Assembly: GCF_027595985.1 (NCBI RefSeq)
Contig: NC_073306.1
Span: 79,498,477 to 79,562,476 of the forward strand
Source of the DNA: Sorex araneus
Taxonomy: Eukaryota > Chordata > Mammalia > Eulipotyphla > Soricidae
Length of the DNA stretch: 64,000 nucleotides
Direction: 5' to 3'
Made by a program: the position numbers and the translations under genes. The notes below the pieces were generated by a model that saw only the letters and a program-made list of their open reading frames with translations, did not search any database and had not been told where the DNA came from. This document shows positions 22,534-35,165 of the stretch, piece after piece. The first letter of the stretch is position 1. Each line of letters opens with the position of its first letter.

Positions 22534-23239
22534 TTTTATAGATATCTAGAACCCCAATATCTTCACATAGAATTCATTTTCACAGCAAAATTCTTCTATC
22601 TCCTATATTCTTTATATGTTATTGTTCTTTCTATCATATAATATCAAACATACAGATCTGCCTAGTATATCCCTTACTGAAAATAAGAGGGTTCCCAAAC
22701 AGGACACTCGCCATAAGAAAATTCTGGGCAATCTGGAACTGTTTGGCCACTTTCACTATCCACTAAGTCTCCCAATAGAGACATACCTGAATTTTCCTCC
22801 ACTCCTCCCCACATCTTTAATATCCTAGCTCTGAGTATTCTATCTCAGAAATATCCCTTGTAACTTATTTTAATTCTGAATAAGGATGCTAATCTATAAT
22901 GACTAATGTGTATAAACACAAATAGAATAAGCACAGTGTTGTTAAACAAGTCAAAAACTTAGGGAGTGATAAATTCATGGAGAAAATTGCATTCTGTCAT
23001 AGATAAGATTTGTGTTCTTCAGCCTCACAAGAATTCACTAACTCTGAAAGAAGCTGACTGTAATCCTAGTGTACCAGATCTCTATTATAAATAAATGCAA
23101 TTTTCTCCTCTGTTCAGTCTGGCCAGAATCACCTACTTTAGCCTTGTTTTCTCCCAGCACCTTCAAGTATTAGACTCTTACATGCTATAGGAGAGTAATT
23201 AATTATAGATACACATTCTCTTTTATTATAAATCACGTG

Positions 23240-23400
23240 TTGAGCCAGAGATGGTACAGAGGATATGTTTTATATGTGGTGACACCGGTTCAATCCCCAG
23301 AACTGTCTATGGTTCCCCAAGCACTGTCAGAAGAGATTGAGCCAAGAGTAAGTTCTGAGCACTACCAGGTATGGCCCAGAAACCAAAAAAAAAAAAAAAA
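23240..23400 (+). mobile_element. Family A SINE, old
   Basis: GAGCCAGAGATGGTACAGAGG head, GGTTCAATCCCC B box and a 16-base A tail. Confidence 0.75.
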
Positions 23401-23558
23401 GCAAAAGTGTCCATCTTAGTGGAAGAAGAGAACACAGAATCAATTGAGAGGGATATGGGAAAAATAAGAAATAGTGATTTTTCCAGATGCAAGGAAAAAA
23501 GAATTTTTAGAACATTAAAAGGTAGAGCAAAATGAATTGTCCAAAAAGCCTAGGGAGG

Positions 23559-23724
23559 GGCTGGAGTGATAGCACAGCGGGTAGGGCGTTTACCTTGCAC
23601 GTGGCCGACCCGGGTTCAATTCCCAGCATCCCATATGGTCCCCTGAGCACCGCCAGGAGTAATTTCTGAGTGCAAAGCCAAGAGTAACCCCTGTGCATCG
23701 CCAGGTGTGACCCCAAAAGCAAAA
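23559..23724 (+). mobile_element. Family A SINE, full length
   Basis: AAAAAGCCTAGGGAGG at 23543-23558 and 23725-23740. A second, truncated family A copy follows directly. Confidence 0.93.
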
Positions 23725-23740
23725 AAAAAGCCTAGGGAGG

Positions 23741-23822
23741 GCCAGAAAGAAAGTATAACAAGTAGGGTGCTTGCCTTGCATGCAACCAACCTGGGTTCAA
23801 TCCTTAGCGTCCCATATGGTTC
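23741..23822 (+). mobile_element. Family A SINE, truncated
   Basis: Head only, ending CCCATATGGTTC. Confidence 0.75.
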
Positions 23823-23874
23823 ACTTTTAATTAAAATATCTTGAATTTTACTATAATCCCAAGTTCACTGCTTC

Positions 23875-24525
23875 ATGCTAACTATCAGGTTAAGGAAAAC
23901 TACATTTCAATTCATCCTAAAAGAACGCATAAATAAAGCTGTTAGAAAAGATGAAGTCATGAAATTTGCATATAGGTGGAGCAACATGGAAAGTATCATG
24001 TTAAGTCAAATGAGTCAGAAAGAGAGGGACATAGAAAGAACTACACTCATTTGTGGAATATAAAGTAACAGAATGGGAGAGTAACACTCAAGAATAGTAG
24101 AGATAAGGACAAGGAGGATTACTCCACAGCTTAGAAGCAGGCCTCACATGCTGGGGGAAAGGCACTCAGGGGAAGGAACCACCAAGTAAAGGGTGCTAGG
24201 AGGGCCCGCTCAGGATGGGAAATGCAGGCTGAAAGTAGACTATAGATTTAACATGATGGCCACTTAACACCTCTATTGCAAACCACAACACCCAAAAGGA
24301 GAGAGAGCAAAAGAGAATGCCCTGCCACAGAGGCGGGGTTGGGTGGAGGGGATGGGGTGGAGGTGGTGGGAGGGATGCTGGGACCATCTGTGGTGGAAAA
24401 TGGGCACTGGTAGAGAGATGGGTACTCGACCATTGTATGACTAAAATGCAAGCACGAAAGTTTGTATGTCTGTAACTGTACCTCATGGTGATTCACTAAT
24501 AAAACTTTTTAAAAAATAAATAAAT
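23875..24525 (+). mobile_element. L1 LINE 3' end
   Basis: Starts in the ORF2 terminal region (GGAAAGTATCATGTTAAGTC) and runs through a G-rich 3' UTR to GGTGATTCACTAATAAAAC. A family A SINE follows in its A-rich tail. Confidence 0.8.
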
Positions 24526-24528
24526 AAG

Positions 24529-24696
24529 GGGCCGGAGCGATAGCACAGCGGGTAGGGCGTTTGCCTTGCACGCGGCCGACCCGGGTCCGATCCTCGGCAT
24601 CCCATATGGTCCCCCAAGCACCGCCAGGAGTAATTCCTGAGTGTAAAGCCAGGAGTAACCCCTGAGCATCGCTGGGTGTGACCCAAAAAGCAAAAA

Positions 24697-24727
<31 letters not shown>
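24529..24727 (+). mobile_element. Family A SINE, full length
   Basis: GGGGCCGGAGCGATAGC variant head; AAAT-repeat tail fused with the AATAAATAA target in an L1 tail. Confidence 0.92.
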
Positions 24728-25122
24728 ATCAGCATTCATATATTCACAGCTCTACAAACAACTGCTTTAGTTGAGTAGTTTGCTAATGGTTTTGTGCCAC
24801 TAATATCTATTTACCTACTAGTAATAGCCTCTGCATATATTGAAACCAGCCATCACACTCTTCTGCCCTACAGCACCTGAGACATTACTGAACACCACAG
24901 GCATTAATTTTTATTTCATTGTTGAATGCTAATATTTAGGAAAAAAAGAATAGCCGGGACTTGCTTGTATCCTCTCTATGATGGACTTCATGATGTCTTC
25001 TGCCTGGAATATCAGGGTTTCACCATGTTAGTAGTAAATGAATTGATTGTCAAAAAAGTTGTTCATATAGTAAATGAAAATAGAAAAACATCAGAACAAA
25101 AATGTGCCATAGGTGATAATGG

Positions 25123-25418
25123 GGCTGGAGTGATAGCACAGCAATCATGATAAAATCATGATAAAATCATGATAAAACATGATAGCACATGCAAGGGCAT
25201 TTGCCTTGCATGCCGCCGACCCGGGTTCGATTTCTCTGTCCCTCCTGGAGAGCCCAGCAAGCTACCAAGAGTATCCCACCTGCAGGGCAGAGCCTAGCAA
25301 GTTACCATGGTGTATTTGATATGCCAAAGAGAGTAACAACAAGTATCACAATGGAGACATTACTGGTGCCTGCTCAAGCAAATCGATTAACAATGGGATG
25401 ACAATGCTACAGTGCTAC
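25123..25418 (+). mobile_element. Family B SINE with internal repeat expansion
   Basis: Perfect duplication AGGTGATAATGG at 25111-25122 and 25419-25430. The head is split after TAGCACAGC by about 45 bases of an ATCATGATAAA tandem repeat (25141-25186) that breaks the A box spacing. Confidence 0.9.
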
Positions 25419-25430
25419 AGGTGATAATGG

Positions 25431-27071
25431 CTATAAAATAGCAAATGAATAAATGCCCATAAAATGAATTGATTGCTTTTCAAAATCCTACGATGAAAGA
25501 TTAAGATCTCTTTTTTTGCAGTTTTACAAGCTTTTGTATACATTTTACCTGTCATGTCGGTTGTAACAACACCATATTCGCAACTTACCCAGACAGAAGA
25601 CTCTCAAAAAGAAAGCATATATAAGCAACTAAAGAAAGACTCCATTTTTCCCTCTCTGCATTACTCAAATTGAAAAAACTCCAGAGTTATCAATTCTTCT
25701 GTAAGACATGCAGGTCTAGGCTTGTAAAACTACAATTTCTGCTAACTGGCCACAGCCTAGTATTTTCACACCTTTTTTGTACTAAATGGTTAGCACTGAT
25801 CACTCCACCAGAAATTGTCACTGAGACATCTTCATTTAAAATCTTAATAATGCAGGAGGAAATATAATTTCTTTTTAAAAACATTTCCCTTTTTTTTCCT
25901 TTTTTTGGCCTTTCACTCAACTCTCACAAACTCCACCTCTGGCCTTTTGTACAATTATAAAACTATAAATGCCTTACAAATACTGGGTAGAATTTTTATT
26001 CAGTTTATCACATATAATCAGTACATTTCTAGTCTGGTCAATTCTTTGGATAATTACCTGAATTTTTTGTAAGTAGATTGTTCATCTAACTGGGTGGAAA
26101 AAAATGTCTGCTAAATAGATAAATAAAAATAAACTAAGGGCTGGGGGTGGGAGAGAAGGCGGGGGGGGGGAGAAGGAGTAAAACACCATGCTTTGCTAAT
26201 AAATAGTTCTCAGAAATATCAGCTCCCAATTTACTACTTGTACACAATGGGCCAGTTGGAACTTGCATGGTGATCCAATTTGCCACAGCTCTTGTTTTGA
26301 GTCTTTGTGGCGCTGCTGTGTGAGCGCTGTGGGGGCCGCTCCTGCGCATCCCCTGAGTCAATCAGTGGGCTTTTGTTTCCTGCTGGTCAAAAATATCAGG
26401 TGGCTTTGAGAGTCTAATTATCAATGAAAAATTAAATTCAATACAGAAATGTAGCCACACGCACCCTTATCCTCACCCTTTCTGCGCCCTCCCCACCCCA
26501 GACTGGTGATGGAGTACAAAGTTATTCCTCAGAATTCCGTAAAGATAGCAAGAAAAAAAGAGGTCCAAGCCTGGGGGAGCAAACAGAAGAAAACTGAGCT
26601 CTACTTACCCAGATTTATCCTTTTTTTTCGAGTGGAGGGATGTTCTAATTACCAGGGACTACTCTGGAAATTAGTGAACGGTAGGCATTCCCTCTTGGAA
26701 TTGTTAAGCCACAATCATGGCAATTGACACTGCTTGCATAAAATTTGCTGACCATAGTTTCCGTCACAAATGGAATAAGCAGATAAATGAAAGAATGCTG
26801 TTGCTAATAATCCAAATTTACTTGATAATCCAACACTGAAAGAGCATATGCCTATCTCTTACAAATCTACTCAGGCAGTTTAGACAACTGTGAAGTGAAA
26901 ATGCTTATAACCACTACTTAATTCCAAATTTCAAAGGTAAAGCAGAAATCGGTTTATCATTTCACATTCACAATATAAAATTTGAGCCCACCAAATCCAA
27001 AAATGGCATAGCTTTCATTCATTTGACATGTTTTCTGCTTTTTCTTAACAGTTGTTGCTCTAAAAAAAAAA
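25431..27071. other. Intergenic, nothing recognised
   Basis: 1.6 kb without a SINE; a G run at 26160-26170; no gene. Confidence 0.5.
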
Positions 27072-27184
27072 AAAAAGGAAGGACCCAGTTCAATTCCCAG
27101 CACCCCACATGGGCCCCCAAGTCCACCAGAAGTGATCCCTGAGCACCAAGCCAAAAGTAAGCCCTGAGTACAGCCAGTGGAGTC
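27072..27184 (+). mobile_element. Family A SINE, 5'-truncated
   Basis: Starts at GACCCAGTTCAATTCCC after an A run; interrupted in its tail by a family B copy. Confidence 0.65.
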
Positions 27185-27194
27185 CCCAAACAAA

Positions 27195-27442
27195 GCACTG
27201 TAGCACTGTTTGTAGCACTATTGTCCTGTTCATCAATTTGCTGGAGTGGGCACAAGTAATGTCTCCATTGTGAGACTTGTTGTTAACTGTTTTTGGCATA
27301 ACGAATACATCACGGGGAGCTTGCCAGGCTCAGCCATGTGGGCGGGATACTCTCAGTAGCTTGCCAGACTCTCCGAGAGAGATGGAGGAATCGAACCTGG
27401 ATCGGTCTCATGCAAGGTAAACGCCCTACCCACTGTGCTATT
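27195..27442 (-). mobile_element. Family B SINE inserted in an older SINE tail
   Basis: CCCAAACAAA at 27185-27194 and 27443-27452 is the duplication; the target is the A-rich end of the family A copy just upstream. Confidence 0.88.
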
Positions 27443-27943
27443 CCCAAACAAAACAAAAACAAAAAAGGTGATCTTTGTTATAGTTATCAACTGAACTTAC
27501 AATTGGGGAAAGGGCTCACTGATCCTCAAAATATACATCTTTATCAATTTTTGCCTTAGGAAACAAAATGAAAATTTACATAATGTCAAGGAGAAAGCCT
27601 TTCTTTGGTACTCAAGTACTATAGCTATGTTGTTTTGTTATTTTAAACATTAATATAGTGCCATGCATTTAAAAATGTATAGTATTATCTTTGATGCCAC
27701 ACACGCTAAGTTTCTGACTGAGTTCCAAATACCTTATAAGTGTGAAGAGATCCTCCATGAGAGAAGCTAACTAGAGGAGGTATTTATGAAGAGCCACAGA
27801 TTAATTATATCTGGAGATTTTTTAATCAGGCAATATACCTTCCTCTGAGTTCAAAGGTATAAAATATTTTGAATAAGGACTGGGGGTAGCCCAATAGCCA
27901 AATACTGTTCCATATCTGACACCACACAACAATATGTCTTTAA

Positions 27944-28110
27944 TTGGGGCAAGAGCAATAGTATAGCTGGTAGGACTTTTACCTTGGACATGGCCAGCCT
28001 GGCTTTAATCCCTGGCACCACATGTGGTCTCCCAGCCCCACCAGGAATGATCCCTGAGTTTAGAGCCAGCTGTAAACTCTGGGCACCACTGCGCATAGCT
28101 CCAAAACAAA
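27944..28110 (+). mobile_element. Family A SINE, old
   Basis: GGGGCAAGAGCAATAGTATAG to GCATAGCTCCAAAACAAAAC. Confidence 0.75.
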
Positions 28111-28286
28111 ACATTTCATATATTGTAATCAATTATACAAGAAATTCCTCCAGTGCTCCAAAATTCTAATGAAGCCAATTATGTAATTATCTGATACTTA
28201 TTTAAGGCTCACAAAGAATCAACAACAAATTATTACTAAAATATCCCAAGATCGCTCTGAGAGTTCAGTAGTAAACCCAGTGAAGT

Positions 28287-28438
28287 AGGGGCTACAGAGA
28301 TAGGACAGAGGTTGAGGCTTGAAAGGGGTTGACTTGGTAAGTGATCCCTGAGCTCTGAGCCAGTCTGAGTTCCTGAGGTTCCTGAGCACAGCCAAGGTGT
28401 GGCCCAAAAACCAAAACATAAAAGAAACAAAAAACAAA
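28287..28438 (+). mobile_element. Family A SINE, old
   Basis: GGGGCTACAGAGATAGGACAG head; a shortened body ends GTGTGGCCCAAAAACC. Confidence 0.7.
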
Positions 28439-28439
28439 G

Positions 28440-28609
28440 GGGCCGGAGCGATAGCACAGCGGGTAGGGCATTTGCCTTGCACGCGGCCAACCCGGGTTCG
28501 ATCCTCGGCATCCCATATGGTCCCCCAAGCACTGCCAGGAGTAATTCCTGAGTGCAAAACCAGGAGTAACCCCTGAACATCGCTGGGTGTGACCCAAAAA
28601 GAAAAAAAA
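28440..28609 (+). mobile_element. Family A SINE, full length
   Basis: A perfect 19-bp duplication (AAAGAAACAAAAAACAAAG, 28421-28439 and 28610-28628), in the tail of the SINE before it. Confidence 0.95.
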
Positions 28610-28812
28610 AAAGAAACAAAAAACAAAGCACAATAATGTTGAAAAACACTATTATAGGTTGAGGAAAGTCAAAGAAGAAGCTAAAATAAAGGTAAAATTT
28701 TGGTGACTGTAAAGGGAAATAACACAAATTATGGATTTTATTTTTAATATTTTAAATAAAAATTTTTCATCTTGCAAATGGGACTTTTCAAAAATTATAA
28801 TTAATCCACTTT

Positions 28813-29009
28813 CTATAGGCAGAGTGTAGTGAAGGGGACAGGGTTGGGGTGGTGGGATGGATGCTGGGACCATTGGTGGTAGAAAATGGGCACTAGTGGA
28901 GGGATGGGTACTCGATCATTATATGACTGAAATGTAAGCATGAAAACCTGTAAGTCTGTAACTTTGTCTCATGGTGATTCACTAATAAATTTTTTTAATT
29001 TTTTTTAAA
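28813..29009 (+). mobile_element. L1 3' UTR end, 5'-truncated
   Basis: About 200 bases only, with duplication TAATCCACTTT (28802-28812) and TAATCCATTTT (29010-29020). Ends GGTGATTCACTAATAAAT. Confidence 0.8.
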
Positions 29010-29172
29010 TAATCCATTTTAGTTCTTTGAAGGTTCTAATACTATTTTGCAAAGAGAGATATTTACTATATACAGGGGGATGTTTATTATTATTATTATT
29101 GTGAATCATTTTAAATGATTATATTTTACATACCTAAAGATTAGGCTGTCTTTGAATATGACATTAATAGAT

Positions 29173-29450
29173 CAGGGGCCAGGAGATAATACAGAGGTTA
29201 GGGCACATGCTTGACAAACAGCAGACCAGGCTTGGATTCCTAACACCAGGTCTCTGGAGTATGACCAGGTTCTCCCTAAGGGGACCCTGAACTTCCTGGC
29301 TTGGCCCAGACATCCCCAGCACCAATGGGTCTGAACAATATTGCATCCTCCAGCCCTTGCTTTCAACCACTTTCACTCACATCAGGATGGTAAAGAATCA
29401 CCACTGAGGCCGAGGATCTTCTGAGCACCGCTTTGAAATGCCCCCCAAAG
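29173..29450 (+). mobile_element. Family A SINE, old and rearranged
   Basis: GGGGCCAGGAGATAATACAGAGG head; tail-like TTCTGAGCACCGCTTTG occurs only near 29420, so the body is expanded or interrupted. Confidence 0.5.
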
Positions 29451-32400
29451 AGAGAAGAGTAATTGACATTATGTGGTTTTTGCACATTTCTGCGAATTTT
29501 GCTAATTTTATTGTTGAAGACACAATATAAACATATACACAGTACTATATCAGAAATAATTATAGAACAAATTAAATTATTTATAGACTATTAAAAAATT
29601 CCTAATAATTAAAAATAATATTATTCAGATATAGAGTAGGTTAGGTAAAGATTACATTTTCCATATAATTCAAAATGACAACAACCAAAAGAAAAATCAA
29701 AGATTGTACTTCTATATCAAAAGATCATTGTTTAAATTAGCTTAATGTATTGAGCACAAACAACTTTTTCTCATCTCTTTCATTCTCTTAAACTTTATTG
29801 AATAAAAATAGTATTATCATTTAAATGTAGCTGGTCACTCAATACTACCCTTTTCCTTTTAATGGATTCAATTTTGCCTATCTGGAGTTTTTAAGTAAAA
29901 ATGCAATTTTATATAAAGTTAAAAATAAAGACACTATTACATACGTGTGCTAGTGTAAATAGCACAGTTCACATAAGACAAAACTTTAGTAACATATAAG
30001 GCCCTTGTTAACAAACATATAAGGTAGGAGGAAATGTGTTATATGTATGCATTTCAGATTTTCTAGTCTTACTGACACATACCCAGAAACTTCTTTAAAA
30101 AGAATTTTTAAGTGTAAGGGCTATTTAAATTTGCATCATACATTTTATATTATAAATTTTAAAGAACTTAATGGACAATGCATTATAAAGAAAACAGGCA
30201 AATTAGAGAATAATTTAACATTGCAAAGAAACAGAGCAACTTGCAGGACATTAAACACTCTATTTTGACAGGGAATGCCTGAAGCTAAAGCAATTAAAGC
30301 TGCAAAATATTGCTGGCTGACATGATGTGTATGTAAATTTGTCATTCATTGGCAAAGGTTTGTACCAATCACTGGAAATGTTCACAGTAAAATAATCTAT
30401 GTACCATAAAATGCTTTTAGTAAAGTCCTCTAGAAGAGTATTTTGAATCATTTAACTATCTGATCATCATCTAGTGTAAATTTTTGTTTTAATAAAAGAG
30501 ACTCCTACAGAAAATTACTGAGTATTCATTTCTAATATATTGCTTACATCTATGTTTATTTCTTAAAGGGAAAATAACAAGTTAAGCACAATTGGAGTGA
30601 ATAAAAGCTACAAACTGACATTATATATAATTTGACCAGGCTTTTCCTAGATCCTTCCAAAACCATCTACTTTTAAAGATTGTATCAAACTTCATCTTCA
30701 AGGAATAGTCTAAGAAGGAAGTACTGAATCCCACAGGAGGCAAAAGAGAGGCGGTGGGTGGGGGGATACTAATCCCCAAGTGCACTGTTGCTGTGCAAGA
30801 GCAGAGTATGCCTGCTGAGATGGAAAGTGACAAAATATTGGGGCAGTTGAAAAAAGGTAAGTGCAACCTCTACTGCCAAAGTCTGAATATGTTCTTTGCC
30901 AAGACTCCCCAGTCCTTTGGCATCACAAAGAATTGAACAAAACTCAGGCATAAGATGTAATAAAAGAAAACATATTTTAATTTTCCTCTATAAAAGCTCT
31001 TAAGTTACCCTTTCAAAGTAGATGAACCAAGAGTAAACTGGGAGCTAAGAAGGTATCTTTTGGGGCCAGAGAGAGGAGTGGAGCGTTTGCCTTGTACATG
31101 GCCAAACCAGATTTGACACTCAGCATCCCATATGGTCCCCCAAGGACCACCAGGAGAAAAAAAAATCAGTTGACATATAAAATGAAAAGCGGTAAAATGA
31201 CTTCAAATACTGGCTCATAGACCCATCCATGTGCCCATGCAATAATCTCATTCTCATACTGTTCACACTGGTTTTAGAAGACTGTCCCTCTCAGAGGTGT
31301 CTAGAAAGTACATGCAAATAAGTGTTTTCAGATGTTTTATTTCTGGAGTTATAATTTTTAAAAGGGAAATTGTGATGTTTATAGGCCAGCAAGATAATTT
31401 CTAGGTTGAAAAGGTGATTACACAGAGAAGTGTTTCAAAAATTATCAAATATAGCAGCATTACAATATAAAGAAATTTCAAAGTCCTAGGAAAATAACTA
31501 AAATTACTTTAAAATTACCTCCCCTTTTTGACTGTTATAATCATGTCTTTTTTTAATATGGAAGCTTTAAAAACATTTGAATAGTCTTTTTTCTTAGGCA
31601 TTATTACAGTATAAAGAAGTTGAAATGTGACCTTCTTTGTTATAAACATGTTGTAACTATGAAGTACAATATTAATCCCATTTGTACCATAAAAAGTAAG
31701 ATCGAGTTGAGCCTTGCTCTCCTGTGAATTATGAATCATTGTAGTACTCTGGGGATAGTTATCATGTCCCTGAGGCTCCTACTTTGCTTCTTCAATTCTT
31801 TTTTCCTGGTACGTAAAATATCTAGGAAATTTGAAATCCCATATGAAATATTACCATTTATTCTCTCCACTCTTTCCATAAAACCCTCACCTTAAGAAAC
31901 CAGAATATCATCAAGTAGAAATATACTGGTCCTGTTTTATTTCTTCTAAGGAGAGGCACTTATTCCTTTGGTAAGTATCTAAAATATCCAATTAATAAGG
32001 CTTAACCATCAGAGAGAATTTGTTTTTAGAATAATGAAAATGTGTTATCATTGCATTTTTATTCCCTTGTGTGTTTTTTTGCGATGTGATTCATTATAAC
32101 TTATTTTAGCTGTTCTGTTTTCTAATTCTTCATATTCTCACATCTTTTACAACAGAATAATAATATATAAATAATATCTGACACAATTTTACAGATTTTT
32201 CTTTATTGGTGTGCTTTTGTTCCTAAGCATCTTCAAACACGGTGTGGTAAAGTACAAAAAGTAGCTGAAGATTATATAAAAAAAATCCATTTTCTTCCTT
32301 TTCCTGCCACACACATTACAGATTCCAGTTAACAATGCATTAAGCAATAAGGAACAGTAATTTTGAACCCAAGCATCATGCCAAATACTTCTAGTGAAAA

Positions 32401-33085
32401 ATAGTTGCTAAACGTAGCTTCATTTTGAAAGTCACTGTTTTCATTAAGAGTCTGCTTCCAACAGCCTGTTACAATGGTACTACTATTAACCATGAAATTT
32501 AACTGTTTCTGTTTACTCTTTGAATTTTACCTATTAAATTGCAAGCTCAGTTTATTTCCCAGTTGTCATTACCCTGCTAAGAACATTATTAATAAGCTTA
32601 AAGTCTTTCTATTCCTCTTCTTAGATTATGTAGCTGTCTGAGTTTCCTAACAGCACAATTTTGAATATAAGATCCACTAGAAAATGGAGTCATTGTCTAA
32701 TATAAAAATTCATTCTTATTCCTAAAAAGCCTCCTTTTTAAAAAGGAGTTCAAAAATAGGATATTCTAGGCATATCTCTACTTGTTATGTATTTTCAACC
32801 AGAACAACCAAAAAAATCTAGTGAATCACATAACTACTTCAGACTTATAAAATCCAATGAGTTTAAATATAATATAGGTGATATAGGTGAGTGACACAAT
32901 CAATTCAAAATAATTTGATGTCATATAATAGTACAATTTTACTAGATGCCATTTTTCTCAGAAAAAACAACTGAAATTAAAATTGGGTTTTTTAAATGTA
33001 TGCTATAACATCAGTGTAAATAATGGCAACAGAAATTTATGTAACTTTAGAATTTTTAAGTAACTATGACAAGAGATACATGAAA
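29451..33085. other. SINE-poor AT-rich stretch
   Basis: 3.6 kb with a single truncated SINE (31062-31165), flanked on both sides by dense SINE and L1 insertions. No coding sequence seen. TTGCTAAACGTAGC near 32404 resembles a BARHL-type TAAACG site. Confidence 0.5.
31062..31165 (+). mobile_element. Family A SINE, 3'-truncated
   Basis: Head to CCCAAGGACCACCAGGAG, then an A run. Confidence 0.75.
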
Positions 33086-33097
33086 GATCAAACATAG

Positions 33098-33244
33098 GGG
33101 GACAGAGTGATAATACAATGGGTAGGGCATTTGCCTTTTATGAAGCCAACCAGGGTTCCATACCTGGCATCCCATACAGTCCCCCAAGCACCGCCGAGAG
33201 TAACCTCTGAGCATTGCTGGTATGGCCCAAAACAAAACAAAACA
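33098..33244 (+). mobile_element. Family A SINE
   Basis: Duplication AAAGATCAAACATAG / AAAGATCGGACATAG; body shortened by about 20 bases near ACCGCCGAGAGTAACC. Confidence 0.85.
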
Positions 33245-33352
33245 AAAGATCGGACATAGTTCCTCCCATCAGAGAATATGCATTAATTTTCAAACGTCAA
33301 TTCAGTATGTTGTTTTTAATTAATTAATGAGGTCATGTTTGATTATATAAAC

Positions 33353-33510
33353 CTGGAGGGAGCACACCAAGTAGTGCTCAGGTTTTACAACTATGTACTC
33401 TAGGATTACACCCGGCAGTGCTTAAGGACCAAATGGGGTTCCAGGGGTTGAACACTGGTCAGCCACATGCAAGACAATCATTCTAACCACTCTGCTATCT
33501 TTCTAGCCCA
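33353..33510 (-). mobile_element. Family A SINE, old
   Basis: GCACACCAAGTAGTGCTCAGG to CTGCTATCTTTCTAGCCC. Confidence 0.7.
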
Positions 33511-34002
33511 TATAAATCCCTATTTTATACTAGGCAACCATCTAGAAACAGGTGACCAAAAGGAATGAGCAATACATCTTAAGGAAAATGTTAATAAAAG
33601 CATCTTCAAAGATGAAACACCACTGACCAAGCAAGAGGCAGCAAAGATAAACAAAGGGGACTGCATTAAACTAAGAAGGATCTACACCTCGAAAGAGACA
33701 GTGAACAAGATACAAAGACAGCCTACAGAATAGGAAAAATTATTTACCTAATACCCTTCTGACAAGGGGATAAAATAAAAGAAATATAAGTCACTGGTAC
33801 AATTTTATAAGAAAAAAAATCCAACTCCATCAAAAAATGTGGAGAAGAAATGACCAGAAACTTCCTCAAAGAAGAAATACAAAAGGCCAGAGGGCACATG
33901 AAAAAATTCTCTACATCACTAATTATCAGGGAGATGCAAATCAAAATAGCAATGCAATATCATCTCATATCACAGAGAATGGCAAACATCAGAACTTTCC
34001 TC

Positions 34003-34166
34003 CAGGGGGGCTGGAGCGATAGCATAGTGGGTAGGGTGTTTGCCTTGCACGTGACTGACCCGGGTTAGATTCCCAGCATCCCATATGGTGCCCTGAGCAC
34101 CGCCAGGAGTAATTCCTGAGTGCAGAGCCAGGAATAACGCCTGTGCATCGCCAGGTGAAAAAAAAA
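34003..34166 (+). mobile_element. Family A SINE, in L1
   Basis: AACTTTCCTC at 33993-34002 and 34167-34176; the terminal GTGACCC is lost. Confidence 0.92.
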
Positions 34167-34176
34167 AACTTTCCTC

Positions 34177-34363
34177 AAGGGCTGAAAAATAATACAGTGG
34201 GGTGGGCACTTGTCTTGTAAGCAGCCAACCTGGGTTCAATCCCCGGGGACCCCATATGGTTCTCCAAGACCCTCCAGCAATCATTCCTGAGCATAGAATC
34301 AGAAATAAGTTCTGAGAACACCAAGTGTAGCCTAAAATCCAAAAAAAAATAAAATACAATAAA
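34177..34363 (+). mobile_element. Family A SINE, older, same target site
   Basis: Diverged copy whose right flank TTTCCTCCAAAAAC repeats the L1 target also used by the copy at 34003. Confidence 0.8.
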
Positions 34364-34576
34364 AAAATTTCCTCCAAAAACTAGAAATTCATCTTCCATT
34401 TGACTCAGCAATACCTTGTCTAAGAATATACCCTGTGGGGCCCAAAAACACACAGCAGAAATGCCTTCTGCACTACTATGTTCATTGTAGCCAGAATCTG
34501 GAAACAATCCAGTGCCCAAGAAACATATGACTGAGTAAAGAAACTATGGTTTATCTACACAATGAAATACTACATT

Positions 34577-34745
34577 GAGGGCCTATACGGCATTTGCCTT
34601 GTAAGCGGCTGACCCGAGTTCAATCCCCAGGATCCCATCCCAAGCACTTTCAGGAGTAATTCCTGAGTGCAGAGCCAAGAGTAACCCCTGAGCATTTCTG
34701 GGTGTGACCAAAAAAAAAGAAAAAAAGAAAAGAAAAAGAAAGAAC
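34577..34745 (+). mobile_element. Family A SINE, head truncated
   Basis: Lacks the A box; B box GAGTTCAATCCCC present. L1 flanks GAAATACTACATTG and GAAATATTACATAG are the duplication. Confidence 0.82.
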
Positions 34746-34773
34746 AGAAATATTACATAGCTGTTAGAAAAAA

Positions 34774-35021
34774 TGCACTGTAGCACTGTCATCCAGTTGC
34801 TCATCGATTTGCTCGAGCGGGCACCAGTAACATCTCCATTGTGAGACTTGTTACTGTTTTTGGTATATTGAATACACCATGAGTAGCTTGCCGGGCTCTG
34901 CCATGCAGGTGAGATACTCTCAGTAGCTTTCCTGGCTCTCCGAGAGGGGCAGAGGAATCAAACCCGGGTCAGATGCATGCAAGGCGAACGCCCTACCCAC
35001 TATCCAACGCCCTATCCAAGG
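34774..35021 (-). mobile_element. Family B SINE
   Basis: Tail repeat GCACTGTA, RTE-like end and head are present up to GCCCTACCCACTATCC. The end is followed by a partial repeat AACGCCCTATCC and then a family A SINE in the opposite orientation. Confidence 0.82.
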
Positions 35022-35165
35022 ATGGAGCAATAGCACAGCGGGTAGGGCATTTCCCTTGCATACATATGACCAGGGTTCGATTCCCAACATCCCATATGGT
35101 ATATCCTGAGTGCAGTGCCAGGAGTAACCACTGTGCATCGCCGGGTGTGACCTCCCCAAAAATTA
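35022..35165 (+). mobile_element. Family A SINE with internal deletion
   Basis: GGAGCAATAGCACAGCGGG to GTGTGACCTCCCC, missing about 25 bases after CATATGGTAT. Confidence 0.85.

Noticed and set aside
28219..28727. Frames of 113-163 codons on the minus strand
   Set aside because: They are translations of SINE antisense (patterns like FGSHPAMLRGYSWLCTQ recur at every minus-read SINE).
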